Below, piece after piece: positions 1-9,137 of a DNA stretch of 64,000 bases (within the stretch, counting starts at the first letter, position 1; the number at the start of each line of letters is the position of its first letter). The notes beneath the pieces are model-generated. The model saw only the letters and a list, made by a program, of their open reading frames with translations, searched no databases and had not been told where the DNA came from. This DNA is from an uncultured Mobiluncus sp. (lineage in GTDB: Bacteria; Actinomycetota; Actinomycetes; Actinomycetales; Actinomycetaceae): positions 1-64,000 of the forward strand of contig NZ_CAMUES010000004.1 of assembly GCF_947087965.1 (NCBI RefSeq), in the 5' to 3' direction. The translations under genes were made by a program, and so were the position numbers.

Positions 1-261
1 AAACGCGTAAACAAAAAACAAAACGCTATCGAGATCAAAACCAACAAACCCACTCGCGCGAAGTTCCCCTCGCACCGGGGGACCCGATTTTAGAGCACAG
101 AACTCCCTCAGCGGTTCATTCCGTAGCTTTGCCATCCGGCCCGATTTGCTACCCTACCGACTTAGTCAGTCGCAAGAGCAACGGATATATAACTTAGTAG
201 GTTTCCTACGCAGTGTCAAATCGAAGTTAATCGTCCGCGTTTTCCCCCAGTTTTCAACTGT

Positions 262-1485
262 TTAGGACACTGCTTCCCGGCGCAAAGCATCCTTCAGTTT
301 TATGCGTTCACCGGTGGCCAGGATTCCTCTGCGATACAGCCGCGCCCCCAGCCATACCAAAATCGGCAAAATCGCCAGGTTTATCAACATAGAGAGCCAA
401 GGCTCCCACCACTCCACGGTGGAGGAGGCAAGCTGACGTGCCGGCATCGCGTAGCAGTTAAGGAACGGAATTAGCGAGACCACTTTGATGAACACGCTTC
501 CGGGAGTGAGTACCGAGAAAATGGCGGCGTAGAACCCGCCCAACTGCAGCAAAATGAGCGGAAGCGTGGACTGGCCAACATCTTCTTGACGCGATGCCAG
601 CGCTCCCGCCCCGGCGAATAGCACCATATAGGTCGCTAAGCCCAAGATAAACCACACCAGGTACCAGCCGGAGAAACTGGCCAGGTCAATTCGGATTCCG
701 CTGGTCAAGCCCGAAATTAACAAGGCCACCAGTCCGGCTGAACCCATGATTACGATTTGCAGGGCTCCCAATAATGTGATGCCCAGAATCTTGCCGATGA
801 GGAGCTGCTTAGGAGTAACCGTGGAAACCAAAATTTCCACTATTCGTGAGGACTTTTCTTCGACTACCCCGTTAGCCACCAGTTGTCCCGACGCCATGAC
901 GACAATAAATAGCAAGGTAATCAGCACCATGACCACCAGGTAAGCAGCGAAGTTAAAGTCATCCCCGCTAGCCTCGGACTCTGAGATGTCTCTCACCTCG
1001 ACCTGCACCTGCTGCATTTTCTGACCGATTTCCTGGAAACTACCGCCCAGATTCCCGATATACGAGCTCAACATGACGCTTTGCGCGGTGGCATTAATCA
1101 TCAACATCGCCGTGGGAGAAGCCGGTCCATCACTAAACACCACCGGCTTGTCCGCAGTGCCACCAATCCCCAGGCTAATTTCTTTGTTTTGTACCGCTTG
1201 TTCCAATTCCTGGTCGTTGGCGTATCCCTTGACCTTATACATCGGCACCATCGGGGAAGCCGTATTCAGAAAGGGATTCGCCTCGGGTTCAAAGGCCGGT
1301 GCGTAACTTTGGGTTTGGGTGGTTACGCCGATTTTCTCGGTGTCCGCTTCGGAGAGGTGAAAGAAATTTGCCAATCCCCCTGCTATTAGCACCACCAGCA
1401 CCACCACGATAGTAGAGATAATGGCGGATTTGGATTTCATTCGCACCGAGAACTCGCGCCCGGCAATAATCATGATTTGTTTCAT
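262..1485 (-). CDS. ABC-2 type exporter permease, NatB-like
   Basis: Membrane subunit of an ABC exporter, 407 residues. The predicted layout fits the ABC2_membrane_3/NatB family: one N-terminal membrane helix (about residues 21-40), a large extracytoplasmic domain (about 45-180), then about five helices in the C-terminal half (first near 182-205, others near 228-255, 270-290, 305-330, 355-380). The start overlaps the stop of the ATPase gene by four bases (ATGA), so the two are translationally coupled and should form one transporter. NatAB exports Na+ in Bacillus; other members export peptides or drugs, so the substrate is unknown here. One copy of the dispersed GTACC-N4-GTTCCA motif lies inside at 1187-1206. 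Family assignment is firm, substrate open. Confidence 0.85.
   Translation of the reverse strand: MKQIMIIAGREFSVRMKSKSAIISTIVVVLVVLIAGGLANFFHLSEADTEKIGVTTQTQSYAPAFEPEANPFLNTASPMVPMYKVKGYANDQELEQAVQNKEISLGIGGTADKPVVFSDGPASPTAMLMINATAQSVMLSSYIGNLGGSFQEIGQKMQQVQVEVRDISESEASGDDFNFAAYLVVMVLITLLFIVVMASGQLVANGVVEEKSSRIVEILVSTVTPKQLLIGKILGITLLGALQIVIMGSAGLVALLISGLTSGIRIDLASFSGWYLVWFILGLATYMVLFAGAGALASRQEDVGQSTLPLILLQLGGFYAAIFSVLTPGSVFIKVVSLIPFLNCYAMPARQLASSTVEWWEPWLSMLINLAILPILVWLGARLYRRGILATGERIKLKDALRREAVS
1187..1206 (-). repeat. Dispersed bipartite motif, copy 1
   Basis: On the plus strand this reads TTTTGTACC, variable GCTT, then GTTCCAA. It lies inside the ABC permease gene and encodes LEQAVQN there. 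See the finding on the dispersed motif. Confidence 0.6.
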
Positions 1486-2468
1486 TGCTGACCACCTTTC
1501 ACATCCTCAGTTTCGGTGCTGACCGTCTCGGTTACCCCGGATTTTGGTTCGCTTTCTTCCACGGCGCTGCGGAAGATTTCCGCAAGCGTGGGGATTACGG
1601 GGACAAATTCGGTAACGCCCCCTGCCTCCACCGCTGCTCGCAGTATGGCGTGAGCTGCAGAGCTTTCTGAGAGAACCGGCACCAGCAAACCGCCGGGAAT
1701 AAACTGTACCGATTGGTTTAATTTCCGGGCAGCTTCCGTCCCTGCCGCAACGGCAGCTTCATCGCCGCACAACCGAACCATCGGAGTCCCCGCCTCTCTT
1801 CGCAACTTTTCAACCTCGCCCGAGGCAACTATGGAGCCGCCCGAAAGAATCGATACGTGCGTACACAGCGACTCCACCAGGGACAGCTGATGAGACGAGA
1901 AAATGACCGGCACCCCTTGTGACGCGTACTCCTGCAAAACTCCACTCATGACATCTACCGCCAACGGATCCAAGCCCGAAAACGGTTCGTCGAGAATCAA
2001 CATCACCGGATTGTGAACCAACGCCGCCGCCAGCTGCACGCGCTGTTGGTTGCCGAGGGAAAGTTTTTCCACGTTGTCTTTTAATCGCTCTGACACTCCC
2101 AAACGTTGTACCCAGCGCTGGGTTGATTCGCGTGCAGTGCTTCGAGTCTGACCGTGCAGTCTGGCGAAGTATTCCAACTGCTCCCCGACTTTCATCTTTG
2201 GATACAGGCCGCGTTCTTCTGGCATATAGCCGATGGAGGTCCGGACCAGGGCGTCAATAGGTTCGCCCCCGAAAGTCACCTGTCCTCGGTTCGCATCAGT
2301 GATGCCCATCACGATGCGCATGGTTGTGGTTTTCCCGGCTCCGTTCGCCCCCACAAAACCCATGACCTGGCCAGGTTCCACGTTCATGGAAACACCTCGC
2401 AAAACTTCGCGAGTCCCAAAAGATTTGTACAAGCCCTCTATACGCAAAGCTTTACTGTTTTGTTCCAA
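1482..2468 (-). CDS. ABC transporter ATP-binding protein, NatA-like
   Basis: Cytoplasmic ATPase of the exporter encoded with the downstream permease, 328 residues. Visible motifs are Walker A (GANGAGKTT, about residue 40), the signature LSLGNQQ, Walker B with LILDEPFSGLDP, and the H-loop SSHQ. About 100 residues after the nucleotide-binding domain match the C-terminal extension seen in NatA-type ATPases. It is the first gene of a two-gene unit and diverges from the undecaprenyl-diphosphatase gene across a gap of about 108 bases. Confidence 0.88.
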   Translation of the reverse strand: MEQNSKALRIEGLYKSFGTREVLRGVSMNVEPGQVMGFVGANGAGKTTTMRIVMGITDANRGQVTFGGEPIDALVRTSIGYMPEERGLYPKMKVGEQLEYFARLHGQTRSTARESTQRWVQRLGVSERLKDNVEKLSLGNQQRVQLAAALVHNPVMLILDEPFSGLDPLAVDVMSGVLQEYASQGVPVIFSSHQLSLVESLCTHVSILSGGSIVASGEVEKLRREAGTPMVRLCGDEAAVAAGTEAARKLNQSVQFIPGGLLVPVLSESSAAHAILRAAVEAGGVTEFVPVIPTLAEIFRSAVEESEPKSGVTETVSTETEDVKGGQQ

Positions 2469-2576
2469 GATTTCCCCTCACACCAAATCTTCCACCCAAA
2501 ATGAGGATACAACCATCCCCCGAGCTTCCGGTTCCGTTTGTCCAAGTTTACCGGTGTGGCGTATAGGATAAAACCC

Positions 2577-3449
2577 ATGTCATGGTGGGAAGCGCTAATC
2601 CTCGGTATCGTCGAGGGCATTACAGAATACTTGCCGGTCTCTTCAACGGGACACCTCACGATTACTGAATACCTGATGGGTAAACAAATCGATGACGTAG
2701 GGATGGTTGCTTTCACAGCGGTCATTCAAATCGGCGCCATCGCAGCGGCAGTACTGTACTTTTGGAGCGATATTTGGCGCATCATTAAGGCTTGGGTGAC
2801 GGGGGTATTTCACAAGTCCGCCCGCCGCCATCCCGATTACCGTTTCGGCTGGGCCATCATCATTGGGTCCGTGCCGATTGCAGTGGTGGGCTTACTGTTT
2901 AAAGATTTTATCGAGACTGGCTTGCGTTCCATGTGGTTCGTGGCGGCCGGATTGGTGGTATGGTCAGCGGTACTGTTCGCTGCCGACCACTATGCAGCCC
3001 GCCGGATGGCAAAAAAGCCCGCTCACAGCTTGCGAAACCCCAAATCTGATAATCAAACCACCATAATGCAGGCGTCACTCATTGGTTTGATGCAGTGTGT
3101 ATCGCTGATTCCTGGGGTTTCGAGGTCCGGAGCAACAATTTCTGCAGGATTGTTCCTCGGCTTTGACCGGGTGCTAGCGACCCGGCTGTCCTTTTTCCTG
3201 GGAATTCCGGCTTTGGTCGCCGCGGGGGCTCTCGAGGGCATCAGCAACTTCGATACTATCGGGGAAACCGTAGGCTGGGCACCCACCGTTTTGGGGCTGG
3301 TCATGTCGTTTGTAATCGGGTACGTATCCATCGCCTGGTTACTAAAGTTTGTCTCAAAACATAGTTTTAATTCTTTCATCATCTATCGTCTGTGCATCGG
3401 CGGGCTGATTGCGGTGCTGCTGATTGCCGGCATTATTCCGGCAAACTGA
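2577..3449 (+). CDS. uppP: Undecaprenyl-diphosphatase UppP (BacA)
   Basis: Integral membrane phosphatase that dephosphorylates undecaprenyl diphosphate, recycling the lipid carrier for peptidoglycan and other envelope polymers; extra copies give bacitracin resistance. The 290-residue protein has both family signatures: the acidic N-terminal motif EGITEYLPVSSTGHL and the internal PGVSRSGATISAG, which carries the catalytic Ser/Arg region. The start is set at the ATG of MSWWEALI, because this gives the usual family N-terminus; an in-frame ATG 39 bases upstream would add 13 atypical residues. The marC-like gene follows 20 bases after the stop, so co-transcription is likely. Confidence 0.93.
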   Translation: MSWWEALILGIVEGITEYLPVSSTGHLTITEYLMGKQIDDVGMVAFTAVIQIGAIAAAVLYFWSDIWRIIKAWVTGVFHKSARRHPDYRFGWAIIIGSVPIAVVGLLFKDFIETGLRSMWFVAAGLVVWSAVLFAADHYAARRMAKKPAHSLRNPKSDNQTTIMQASLIGLMQCVSLIPGVSRSGATISAGLFLGFDRVLATRLSFFLGIPALVAAGALEGISNFDTIGETVGWAPTVLGLVMSFVIGYVSIAWLLKFVSKHSFNSFIIYRLCIGGLIAVLLIAGIIPAN

Positions 3450-3469
3450 TTTCGGGTATCGTGGAATCC

Positions 3470-4096
3470 ATGAAGACTGAACTGGGGTTGTTTATCTCAA
3501 CATTCACCACATTGTTTGTAATCATCGACCCTTTTGGGAACCTCCCCGTGTTCATGTCTCTGACCAAAGACCTCCCCAAGAAACAGCGTCAAACCGTCGC
3601 TTGGCAGGCTAACCTGTTGGCGATTATCATCCTGTTCGTATTTGGGTTCTTTGGCTTTCAACTGTTCGGCCTGTTAGGAATCAGTCCCGCAGCTTTACAG
3701 ATTTCTGGCGGACTGTTGCTGTTGATTGTGGCTCTGCAGCTGTTGACCGGCGCGGAAGGGACTGTCGGCGAAGAGGGTGGCTCGTTGAATATCGCCGCCG
3801 TTCCTCTGGGCACTCCCCTGTTGGCAGGACCGGGAGCAATAGTAGCTCTGATGGTGGCCATGGGACACGCCGGACAACATCCCCTATCCGTCATCGCGGT
3901 GACGGGTGGAACTCTCGCAGTGATGTTCACCTCGTGGCTCGCTATGCATTTTGCTACGCCTATCATCCGGTTCCTAGGCAATTCTGGCGTCGCGGTGATG
4001 ACTCGATTGGCAGGCATGCTTCTCGCCGCCATCGCTGTGGAGCTGATGATTACCGGTGTCATTTCAATCGTTCAAGATGTAGCAAAAACTCTTTAG
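3470..4096 (+). CDS. MarC/YhgN family membrane protein
   Basis: A 208-residue polytopic membrane protein with about six hydrophobic helices, matching the MarC family. The N-terminus (FTTLFVIIDPFGNLPVF) and the central GPGAIVALM segment are family landmarks. The biochemical role of MarC proteins is unsettled: the old link to multiple antibiotic resistance in E. coli was not supported, and a transport role is only assumed. The start is the ATG at MKTELGL, 20 bases downstream of uppP. The pair is probably one transcript. No clear terminator is visible after it; the following 180 bases are AT-rich and promoter-like. Confidence 0.85.
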   Translation: MKTELGLFISTFTTLFVIIDPFGNLPVFMSLTKDLPKKQRQTVAWQANLLAIIILFVFGFFGFQLFGLLGISPAALQISGGLLLLIVALQLLTGAEGTVGEEGGSLNIAAVPLGTPLLAGPGAIVALMVAMGHAGQHPLSVIAVTGGTLAVMFTSWLAMHFATPIIRFLGNSGVAVMTRLAGMLLAAIAVELMITGVISIVQDVAKTL

Positions 4097-4280
4097 TAAT
4101 CAATAAATAATAAATTATACCTAGATTATGTATTCTATTGTTCCGACGAATATGTACCTGCAGCGGATAAACCCAGCACGGCCCATAGGTAATTGAACTA
4201 AGCTGAGGTGGCGACAGGGCGAGTCGACGCTTCACGATTATGCGACACCGCGGCTTCGCCAAAACCTGAGGAGGAAAGCA

Positions 4281-5327
4281 ATGACGCAAGTAAAAGCTTA
4301 TGCGATGGACGGACCTGATCAACCCTTTCACCCGGTAACCCTGGAACGCCGTGAGCCCGGCCCTACCGAGGTGTATTTCGAAGTGAAATACGCCGGGGTC
4401 TGCCACTCCGATATCCACACGGGCCGTGGCGAATGGGGGTCAGTCATCTACCCGCTCACCCCGGGTCATGAGATTGCGGGCGTTGTCACCAAGATTGGAA
4501 CGAACGTTACAAAATTTAAAATCGGTGACCGCGTCGGCGTGGGCTGCTTCGTGGATTCCTGCGGGCACTGCGAGACTTGCCAAGCTGGCAGCGAACAGTT
4601 TTGCCGCAACGACGGAGGCACCATCTGGACTTACAACTGCGTGGGACGTGATGGACTGCCCACAGCTGGAGGCTACTCGCAGGGAATCACCGTTGAACAA
4701 GACTATATTTGCCACATTCCGGATTCCATCTCCCTGGACAAAGCTGCTCCGATTATGTGTGCGGGCATCACCTTGTACTCCCCTCTGACTCGCTGGGGCG
4801 CGGGTCCCGGCAAGAAGGTTGCTATCGTGGGGATGGGCGGTTTAGGCCACATGGGAGTCCAGATTTCTGCAGCTCTGGGGGCAGAGACTCACGTCATCTC
4901 ACGTACGCGCTCTAAAGAGGCTGACGCCATGCGTTTCGGGGCAGTGCAGTTACACCCCACCAGTGAAGATGGCGCTTGGGAAGCTATGGCTGGACAATTC
5001 GACCTCGTCGTCTCGACACTGAGCGACGGGGTAGAACTTGATGATCTGGTTGCTTGCGTGAAACCTGAAGGTGTCGTGGCTGTAGTCGGACTGCCCGAGC
5101 ATAGGCAAGAATTCTTGATGCGCAGTGTCGTCAATGATCAAAAGATTATCGCTGGTTCCAGCATCGGAGGCATCGCCAAGACTCAAGAAGTCCTGGATTT
5201 TTGCGCCGAGCATGGCATTGCTCCTCAGATTGAAATCATCAGCGGGGATAAAATCAACGAGGCCTGGGATAACGTGGTGAATTCCAAGGTGCGGTATCGC
5301 TACGTGATTGACACGTCAACTTTCTGA
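4281..5327 (+). CDS. Zinc-dependent alcohol dehydrogenase, YahK/CAD type
   Basis: Medium-chain dehydrogenase/reductase, 348 residues, interconverting alcohols and aldehydes, probably with NADP(H) as in the cinnamyl-alcohol/YahK branch. Catalytic zinc ligands are in GVCHSD and GHE; the structural zinc lobe has four cysteines in CGHCETCQAGSEQFC; the Rossmann motif is GMGGLGHMG. The start has a strong ribosome site (GAGGAGG) eight bases before the ATG. The gene stands alone after an AT-rich 180-base gap. Its last 12 bases overlap the convergent GtrA gene, and no terminator is visible between them. Substrate cannot be told from sequence. Confidence 0.9.
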   Translation: MTQVKAYAMDGPDQPFHPVTLERREPGPTEVYFEVKYAGVCHSDIHTGRGEWGSVIYPLTPGHEIAGVVTKIGTNVTKFKIGDRVGVGCFVDSCGHCETCQAGSEQFCRNDGGTIWTYNCVGRDGLPTAGGYSQGITVEQDYICHIPDSISLDKAAPIMCAGITLYSPLTRWGAGPGKKVAIVGMGGLGHMGVQISAALGAETHVISRTRSKEADAMRFGAVQLHPTSEDGAWEAMAGQFDLVVSTLSDGVELDDLVACVKPEGVVAVVGLPEHRQEFLMRSVVNDQKIIAGSSIGGIAKTQEVLDFCAEHGIAPQIEIISGDKINEAWDNVVNSKVRYRYVIDTSTF

Positions 5328-5759
5328 TTCACGCGAGTCCAAAAAGATTTTCCGCGTCACGAAGTTCCACACCGCAACAACCACGGTGGCAAGGATTTTT
5401 GTGATGAGAGGGTCGATACGGAACACGACATCGCCGACATAGAGCATGATTTCGTTGATGCCTAAGCCGATGACGGCACCTACGAAGAAGAGGACGATTT
5501 CACGTCGGCGCGTCATGTCACTCTTGTGACTGAAAACATAGCGCATGGATGCTGCGTAGTTAAATGCCAGAGAAACACAAAAAGAGATAACCGCCGAGAT
5601 GAGGTAATGAATTCCTACGATTTTGTACAGAAAAGCAAAAAGTGCATAGTCAATAAAGAAAGCCAGTAATCCGACAATCCCGAAACCGATAATCTGCTTG
5701 CACAGATGCCGCAGTTTCTTCCAGAGATGAGACGATTGCGGTGCTGTGGCCATTTCCAT
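5316..5759 (-). CDS. GtrA family membrane protein
   Basis: A 147-residue protein with four predicted membrane helices typical of the GtrA family (IIGFGIVGLLAFFIDYALF at the start and FLDSRESES at the cytosolic end). GtrA-like proteins are proposed to help flip polyprenyl-phosphate-linked sugars for modification of surface polysaccharides or arabinogalactan-type polymers. No glycosyltransferase is adjacent, so the partner is unknown. The 3' end overlaps the alcohol dehydrogenase gene by 12 bases on the opposite strand. Confidence 0.85.
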   Translation of the reverse strand: MEMATAPQSSHLWKKLRHLCKQIIGFGIVGLLAFFIDYALFAFLYKIVGIHYLISAVISFCVSLAFNYAASMRYVFSHKSDMTRRREIVLFFVGAVIGLGINEIMLYVGDVVFRIDPLITKILATVVVAVWNFVTRKIFLDSRESES

Positions 5760-5781
5760 ATGCTCTACTGTTGTTTACTGC

Positions 5782-5811
5782 AAAAAAACGGAATCGGTTT
5801 CATCCGATTCC
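5782..5811 (-). terminator. Rho-independent terminator of tRNA-Ala
   Basis: Read on the minus strand, an 8-bp stem (GGAATCGG/CCGATTCC) with a six-base loop is followed by GTTTTTTTG. It lies 11 bases beyond the tRNA-Ala 3' end and upstream of the GtrA gene. Confidence 0.8.
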
Positions 5812-5822
5812 GATTCTGATTG

Positions 5823-5895
5823 TGGAGCATAGGGGATTCGAACCCCTGACCTCAACATTGCGAACGTTGCGCGCTACCAACTGCGCCAATGCCCC
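5823..5895 (-). tRNA. tRNA-Ala (anticodon CGC)
   Basis: A 73-base cloverleaf on the minus strand. The acceptor stem GGGGCAT/ATGCTCC contains the G3-U70 pair that is the alanine identity element. The anticodon loop is TTCGCAA, giving anticodon CGC for GCG codons. The T-loop is GGTTCGAATCC and the discriminator base is A. CCA is not encoded. A terminator hairpin follows directly. Confidence 0.95.
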
Positions 5896-5996
5896 GGTTC
5901 GTATAGATTGTAGCGGTTGGAGGAGCTAACTTCCAATTTTCCCGGCCCTATAGACAGGCCGGCAAAAATGCGCCGGAGATAGAACGAAAATGCGCT

Positions 5997-7103
5997 TTAG
6001 TCTCCGCTGACGCGACGCCGCTCCAGGATGCTCTCCAAGTCCACCGGGTCCGCACTGACGTCTTCAGCGGCCAGAGCCTCGCCGGCAGGCAGAATCTGGG
6101 CTGTCTGAGGACGCATGGGTACCGGGGCATATTGCCAATCGGCACGAAAATCTTGCTCCACCACTACCTGGCGTATGGCACCAGTCTTAAGCGTGTAGGA
6201 CGGGGTCGGAAGATCAGCCGGATTCCACTTTGTGGTGGTTTCCTGCACAGTTTCAACAGGATTCTCAACGTTTTCAATACCGGAGGCGGTCTCGGATTTC
6301 GCATTTTCACCGCGGCGGGAGTCTAGCTTTGCTGCTGATACCTGAGCTTCAGCATTCGTGTCATTTTGTACCGGACGTTCCACATCGGTGCGGCAGTCCG
6401 CCTCTTCGGCTAGGCTCACCGCCGTGGCAGACGCGGCTTCATTTGCTATCCGAACCGCTTGAGCCAGCGTACCGGACGCCGGCTTTCCTCCCGCCAGCGA
6501 AGCCGCAGCAACCTTGGCCCACTGCTTAGCTCCGCGCATCTCGACAGACTGCAAGGCCGCGCGCCCCGCGGGGCTTTGCGCCAAACGCTTTTCGAGAACT
6601 CGAATGGACTGCTGGAAATGACGATCCTGCTCGCGGCCGCGCTTTGCCGCTATCGCTCCCCACGAGATTGTCGCAACGATGCCCAATATGGGTGCCGCCA
6701 ACACCCACCACGCCAGGAAACCAGTGGCCGCAAAGGCGCTGACTATCGCCAAAGCTAGCATCATGCCACCCAACAGTCCTGCACGACGCCGAGCCGAAGT
6801 GACACGATTGGAAGCTGCCGCCGCACGGTCGGCTTTCACTTCCGTGTAGGCTCTCAAATCCTGGGCCATTTTGATGGGCCGAGTCGCCGCACGTCCGAGT
6901 TTACCTTGGTTTTTGTGCAGAGCGACCTCGACGGAGTGCGCTTGTTTAACCTGTTGATCCAAGTCCAAGAGGCGCACCCCGTCCGAAAAACGATCATCAT
7001 TTCGGGCTTGACCCATCAGACGTCGCGATTTGGCCACCTGAGGCAATAGCACCACGGTGACCACCAGTGTCAGGCCTAAAAGAATCCATGCAGAGATACC
7101 CAC
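5997..7103 (-). CDS. glpR: GlpR/SepX-like divisome membrane protein
   Basis: A 368-residue protein with one N-terminal membrane helix (about residues 3-22), a charged helical region, two closely spaced membrane helices (about 112-150), and a long acidic, probably disordered C-terminal half. Position and architecture match the actinobacterial membrane protein next to galU-moeA-rimJ (Rv0996-type), described in Corynebacterium as GlpR, the membrane receptor of the gephyrin-like division protein Glp, and related to SepX of Streptomyces. The proposed role is to bring Glp and FtsZ-linked factors to the division site. It follows rimJ by 167 bases and starts at a GTG. A copy of the dispersed motif lies at 6364-6383. 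Assignment rests mostly on synteny and topology. Confidence 0.65.
   Translation of the reverse strand: MGISAWILLGLTLVVTVVLLPQVAKSRRLMGQARNDDRFSDGVRLLDLDQQVKQAHSVEVALHKNQGKLGRAATRPIKMAQDLRAYTEVKADRAAAASNRVTSARRRAGLLGGMMLALAIVSAFAATGFLAWWVLAAPILGIVATISWGAIAAKRGREQDRHFQQSIRVLEKRLAQSPAGRAALQSVEMRGAKQWAKVAAASLAGGKPASGTLAQAVRIANEAASATAVSLAEEADCRTDVERPVQNDTNAEAQVSAAKLDSRRGENAKSETASGIENVENPVETVQETTTKWNPADLPTPSYTLKTGAIRQVVVEQDFRADWQYAPVPMRPQTAQILPAGEALAAEDVSADPVDLESILERRRVSGD
6364..6383 (-). repeat. Dispersed bipartite motif, copy 2
   Basis: Plus strand: TTTTGTACC, GGAC, GTTCCAC. It lies inside glpR and encodes VERPVQN. Confidence 0.6.
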
Positions 7104-7270
7104 AAACCCAAAATAACGACCGTGCGGTACAAAACGGTCACGCCACTCCGTACTCCCCTCGGAATACCACAGTTTGACTCACAACGAAAACCTCAATAGT
7201 TAACAGACACCACAGTGCTAACACTGTTCACGCTGTCTTGCTAGCTAATGTAAACCAGCGGCTAGCCACG

Positions 7271-7930
7271 CTAACGTGCCGTCTCCAACCTGGCCACCAT
7301 GCTGCCGGGATGCCATTCTTCCGTAGTAATCGCGAAAGAACTATGATCACGCCACGCCCCATCAATGTAGAGAAAACGCTGGCGCAATCCCTCATAGCGC
7401 AGACCGAGCTTTTCTACGACCCGCAGCGAGGGACTATTTTCCGGCCGAATATTAACTTCTAAACGGTGCAGACCGTAGGAGGCGAAACCCCAATCGATGA
7501 CCATAGCGAGTGCCAGCGGAGTCAGGCCTCGACCGGCGAAGCGAGAGGTAATCCAATAGCCCAGGGCAGCACTCATCTCCGCTCCACGTTGCACCGAGCT
7601 GAGAGAAATTTGACCTGCTAGGCGGCCCTCGGCAACGATTCCGAAATACATCCCCTGCCCCAAGCGCACGGTGCGTGCGGCATCTTTCACGAACTCATCA
7701 ATACTGACCGGGTGCCCCAACCCCGGCGGTGCTCCGGCTTCCCAAGGTGCCAGCCACGCCCGGTCTCCCATTCGCAACTTTTCGATAGCAATGAAGTCGC
7801 GACCCTTTAGTTGGCGCACTTCTAACCAATCGAAGTCCGTCTGTAAACCTCGTTGTTTCAGGTTTTCTTCCCGGATAATAACCCGTCGGTACGCCCCCGG
7901 GTAAACGGTTTCACCTCGCAAATTACGCAT
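7271..7930 (-). CDS. rimJ: GNAT N-acetyltransferase, RimJ/RimL type
   Basis: A 219-residue GNAT-fold acetyltransferase, using acetyl-CoA to acetylate an amino group, possibly a ribosomal-protein N-terminus by analogy with RimJ/RimL. The acetyl-CoA site region is visible as GYWITSRFAGRGLTPLALAMVIDWGF, and the C-terminal LEVNIRPENSPSLRVVEKLGLRYEG is the family's usual ending. The ATG chosen (MRNLRGETVYPG) lies 11 bases after the glp stop; an upstream in-frame start would overlap that gene by about 77 bases and add a poorly conserved basic stretch. Gene order galU-glp-rimJ-glpR is conserved across Actinobacteria. The true substrate is unknown. Confidence 0.82.
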   Translation of the reverse strand: MRNLRGETVYPGAYRRVIIREENLKQRGLQTDFDWLEVRQLKGRDFIAIEKLRMGDRAWLAPWEAGAPPGLGHPVSIDEFVKDAARTVRLGQGMYFGIVAEGRLAGQISLSSVQRGAEMSAALGYWITSRFAGRGLTPLALAMVIDWGFASYGLHRLEVNIRPENSPSLRVVEKLGLRYEGLRQRFLYIDGAWRDHSSFAITTEEWHPGSMVARLETAR

Positions 7931-7940
7931 TTTGTAACGC

Positions 7941-9137
7941 TCATTCCAAAACCATGCAGTGTAAGGTTTGCTGCGGCTGGACTTCCGTAACGTCTTCCGG
8001 AACGACCGCGAACGCATTGGCCTGGGCCAAAGCCGCTAGGCGGGCCTGCGGATGCGACCCCAACACTTTTCCGCGGTAGTCTCCAGGTTTTCCAGTCAAA
8101 GCCACGGGAACGAACTCACGACGTTCCGCGGGAGAAACCCAACCTCGTGACATTTTGGCCGGCACGGAACTACGGTACAGATTCGACCAGCCCGCCATCT
8201 TTCGCAAAGCCGGACGCACAAAGGTCTCAAAAGCAACTTGGGCAGCCACCGGATTACCCGGCAAACAATAAATCGGCACCTCGCCCAGCTTACCCACCCC
8301 CAACTGGCGACCCGGAGCAATGGCCACATTGTCAAACCGTACCGAGCCTAAAGGCGTGAGCACGTCCTTTACAGTGTCTGCCGAGCCGTAAGACAAACCT
8401 CCCGTGGTAACAATCACATCAGCACGCACCAGCTGGTCTTCGATAGTCTCACGCAACTGCGAGCGCTCATCGGTGACCATAACCCGAAAAGTTTTCGCGT
8501 CAACTTCTTCGGCAGCCGCGGCCAAGCAATGACCATTCGCATCATTAACCTGACCCGGTTCACGATGAGCTCCCGGCTCTACAAGTTCATCACCTATGCT
8601 CAAAATCACGACCCGAACTCGGGGATGGACCCGCACCCGACTCCTGCCCAGAGCAGCCAATAAGGCGATTTTCTGCGCATCCAAACGTTGGCCGGCGCGC
8701 AGTACCGTGGTACCGCCGGGGACATCAATATCGCTGGGAATGACCATAGTGGCGAATCCCGGAGAAACCGGCTGATTGATAGTGACTTGGGAAATACCCA
8801 TATCTGTAGACTCCACCGGCACAACAGCATCCGCCCCAGGTGGCAGCGGAGCCCCTGAAGCAATCCGGATGGCGCTGCCCGGCACCAATCGAGTCCACAC
8901 GGTGTCACCCGCTTGAATATCCGCGGTGACAGGCAAGATTGTGGGAGCGTGAGCCACGTCCTGCGCCCGAACCGCGTAACCATCCCCACCAGCCAAATCA
9001 GTTGCGGGAAGGCTGGATTCGGCAACAATATCCGCCGATAATACGCAACCCACCGCATCTTCCAGGGGTACTGCCAGTTCCGGCAGCGGCTCGGCGGCCA
9101 GTAGGCACAGATTGAGATGTTCCCCAACAGAACGCAT
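7941..9137 (-). CDS. glp: MoeA/gephyrin-like protein, probably division factor Glp
   Basis: A 398-residue MoeA-family protein with the full domain series: N-terminal domain I/II (SVGEHL... PATDLAGGDGYAV), the MPT-binding domain (GDELVEPG, VIVTTGGLSYGSADTVKDVL) and C-terminal domain IV after PGNPVAAQVAFETFV. MoeA inserts molybdate into molybdopterin. In Corynebacteriales the homologue in this same cluster, Glp, was shown to be repurposed for cell division by binding FtsZ and GlpR. No other molybdenum-cofactor gene lies in the window and glpR is next door, so the division role is favoured by context. The ATG overlaps the galU stop by one base (TGATG). Confidence 0.85.
   Translation of the reverse strand: MRSVGEHLNLCLLAAEPLPELAVPLEDAVGCVLSADIVAESSLPATDLAGGDGYAVRAQDVAHAPTILPVTADIQAGDTVWTRLVPGSAIRIASGAPLPPGADAVVPVESTDMGISQVTINQPVSPGFATMVIPSDIDVPGGTTVLRAGQRLDAQKIALLAALGRSRVRVHPRVRVVILSIGDELVEPGAHREPGQVNDANGHCLAAAAEEVDAKTFRVMVTDERSQLRETIEDQLVRADVIVTTGGLSYGSADTVKDVLTPLGSVRFDNVAIAPGRQLGVGKLGEVPIYCLPGNPVAAQVAFETFVRPALRKMAGWSNLYRSSVPAKMSRGWVSPAERREFVPVALTGKPGDYRGKVLGSHPQARLAALAQANAFAVVPEDVTEVQPQQTLHCMVLE

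Noticed and set aside
7129..7145. GGTACAAAA in the glpR-rimJ gap and at 57230 as inverted copies of the dispersed motif
   Set aside because: Only the GGTACAAA half matches; the TTGGAAC arm is missing, so they were not counted.
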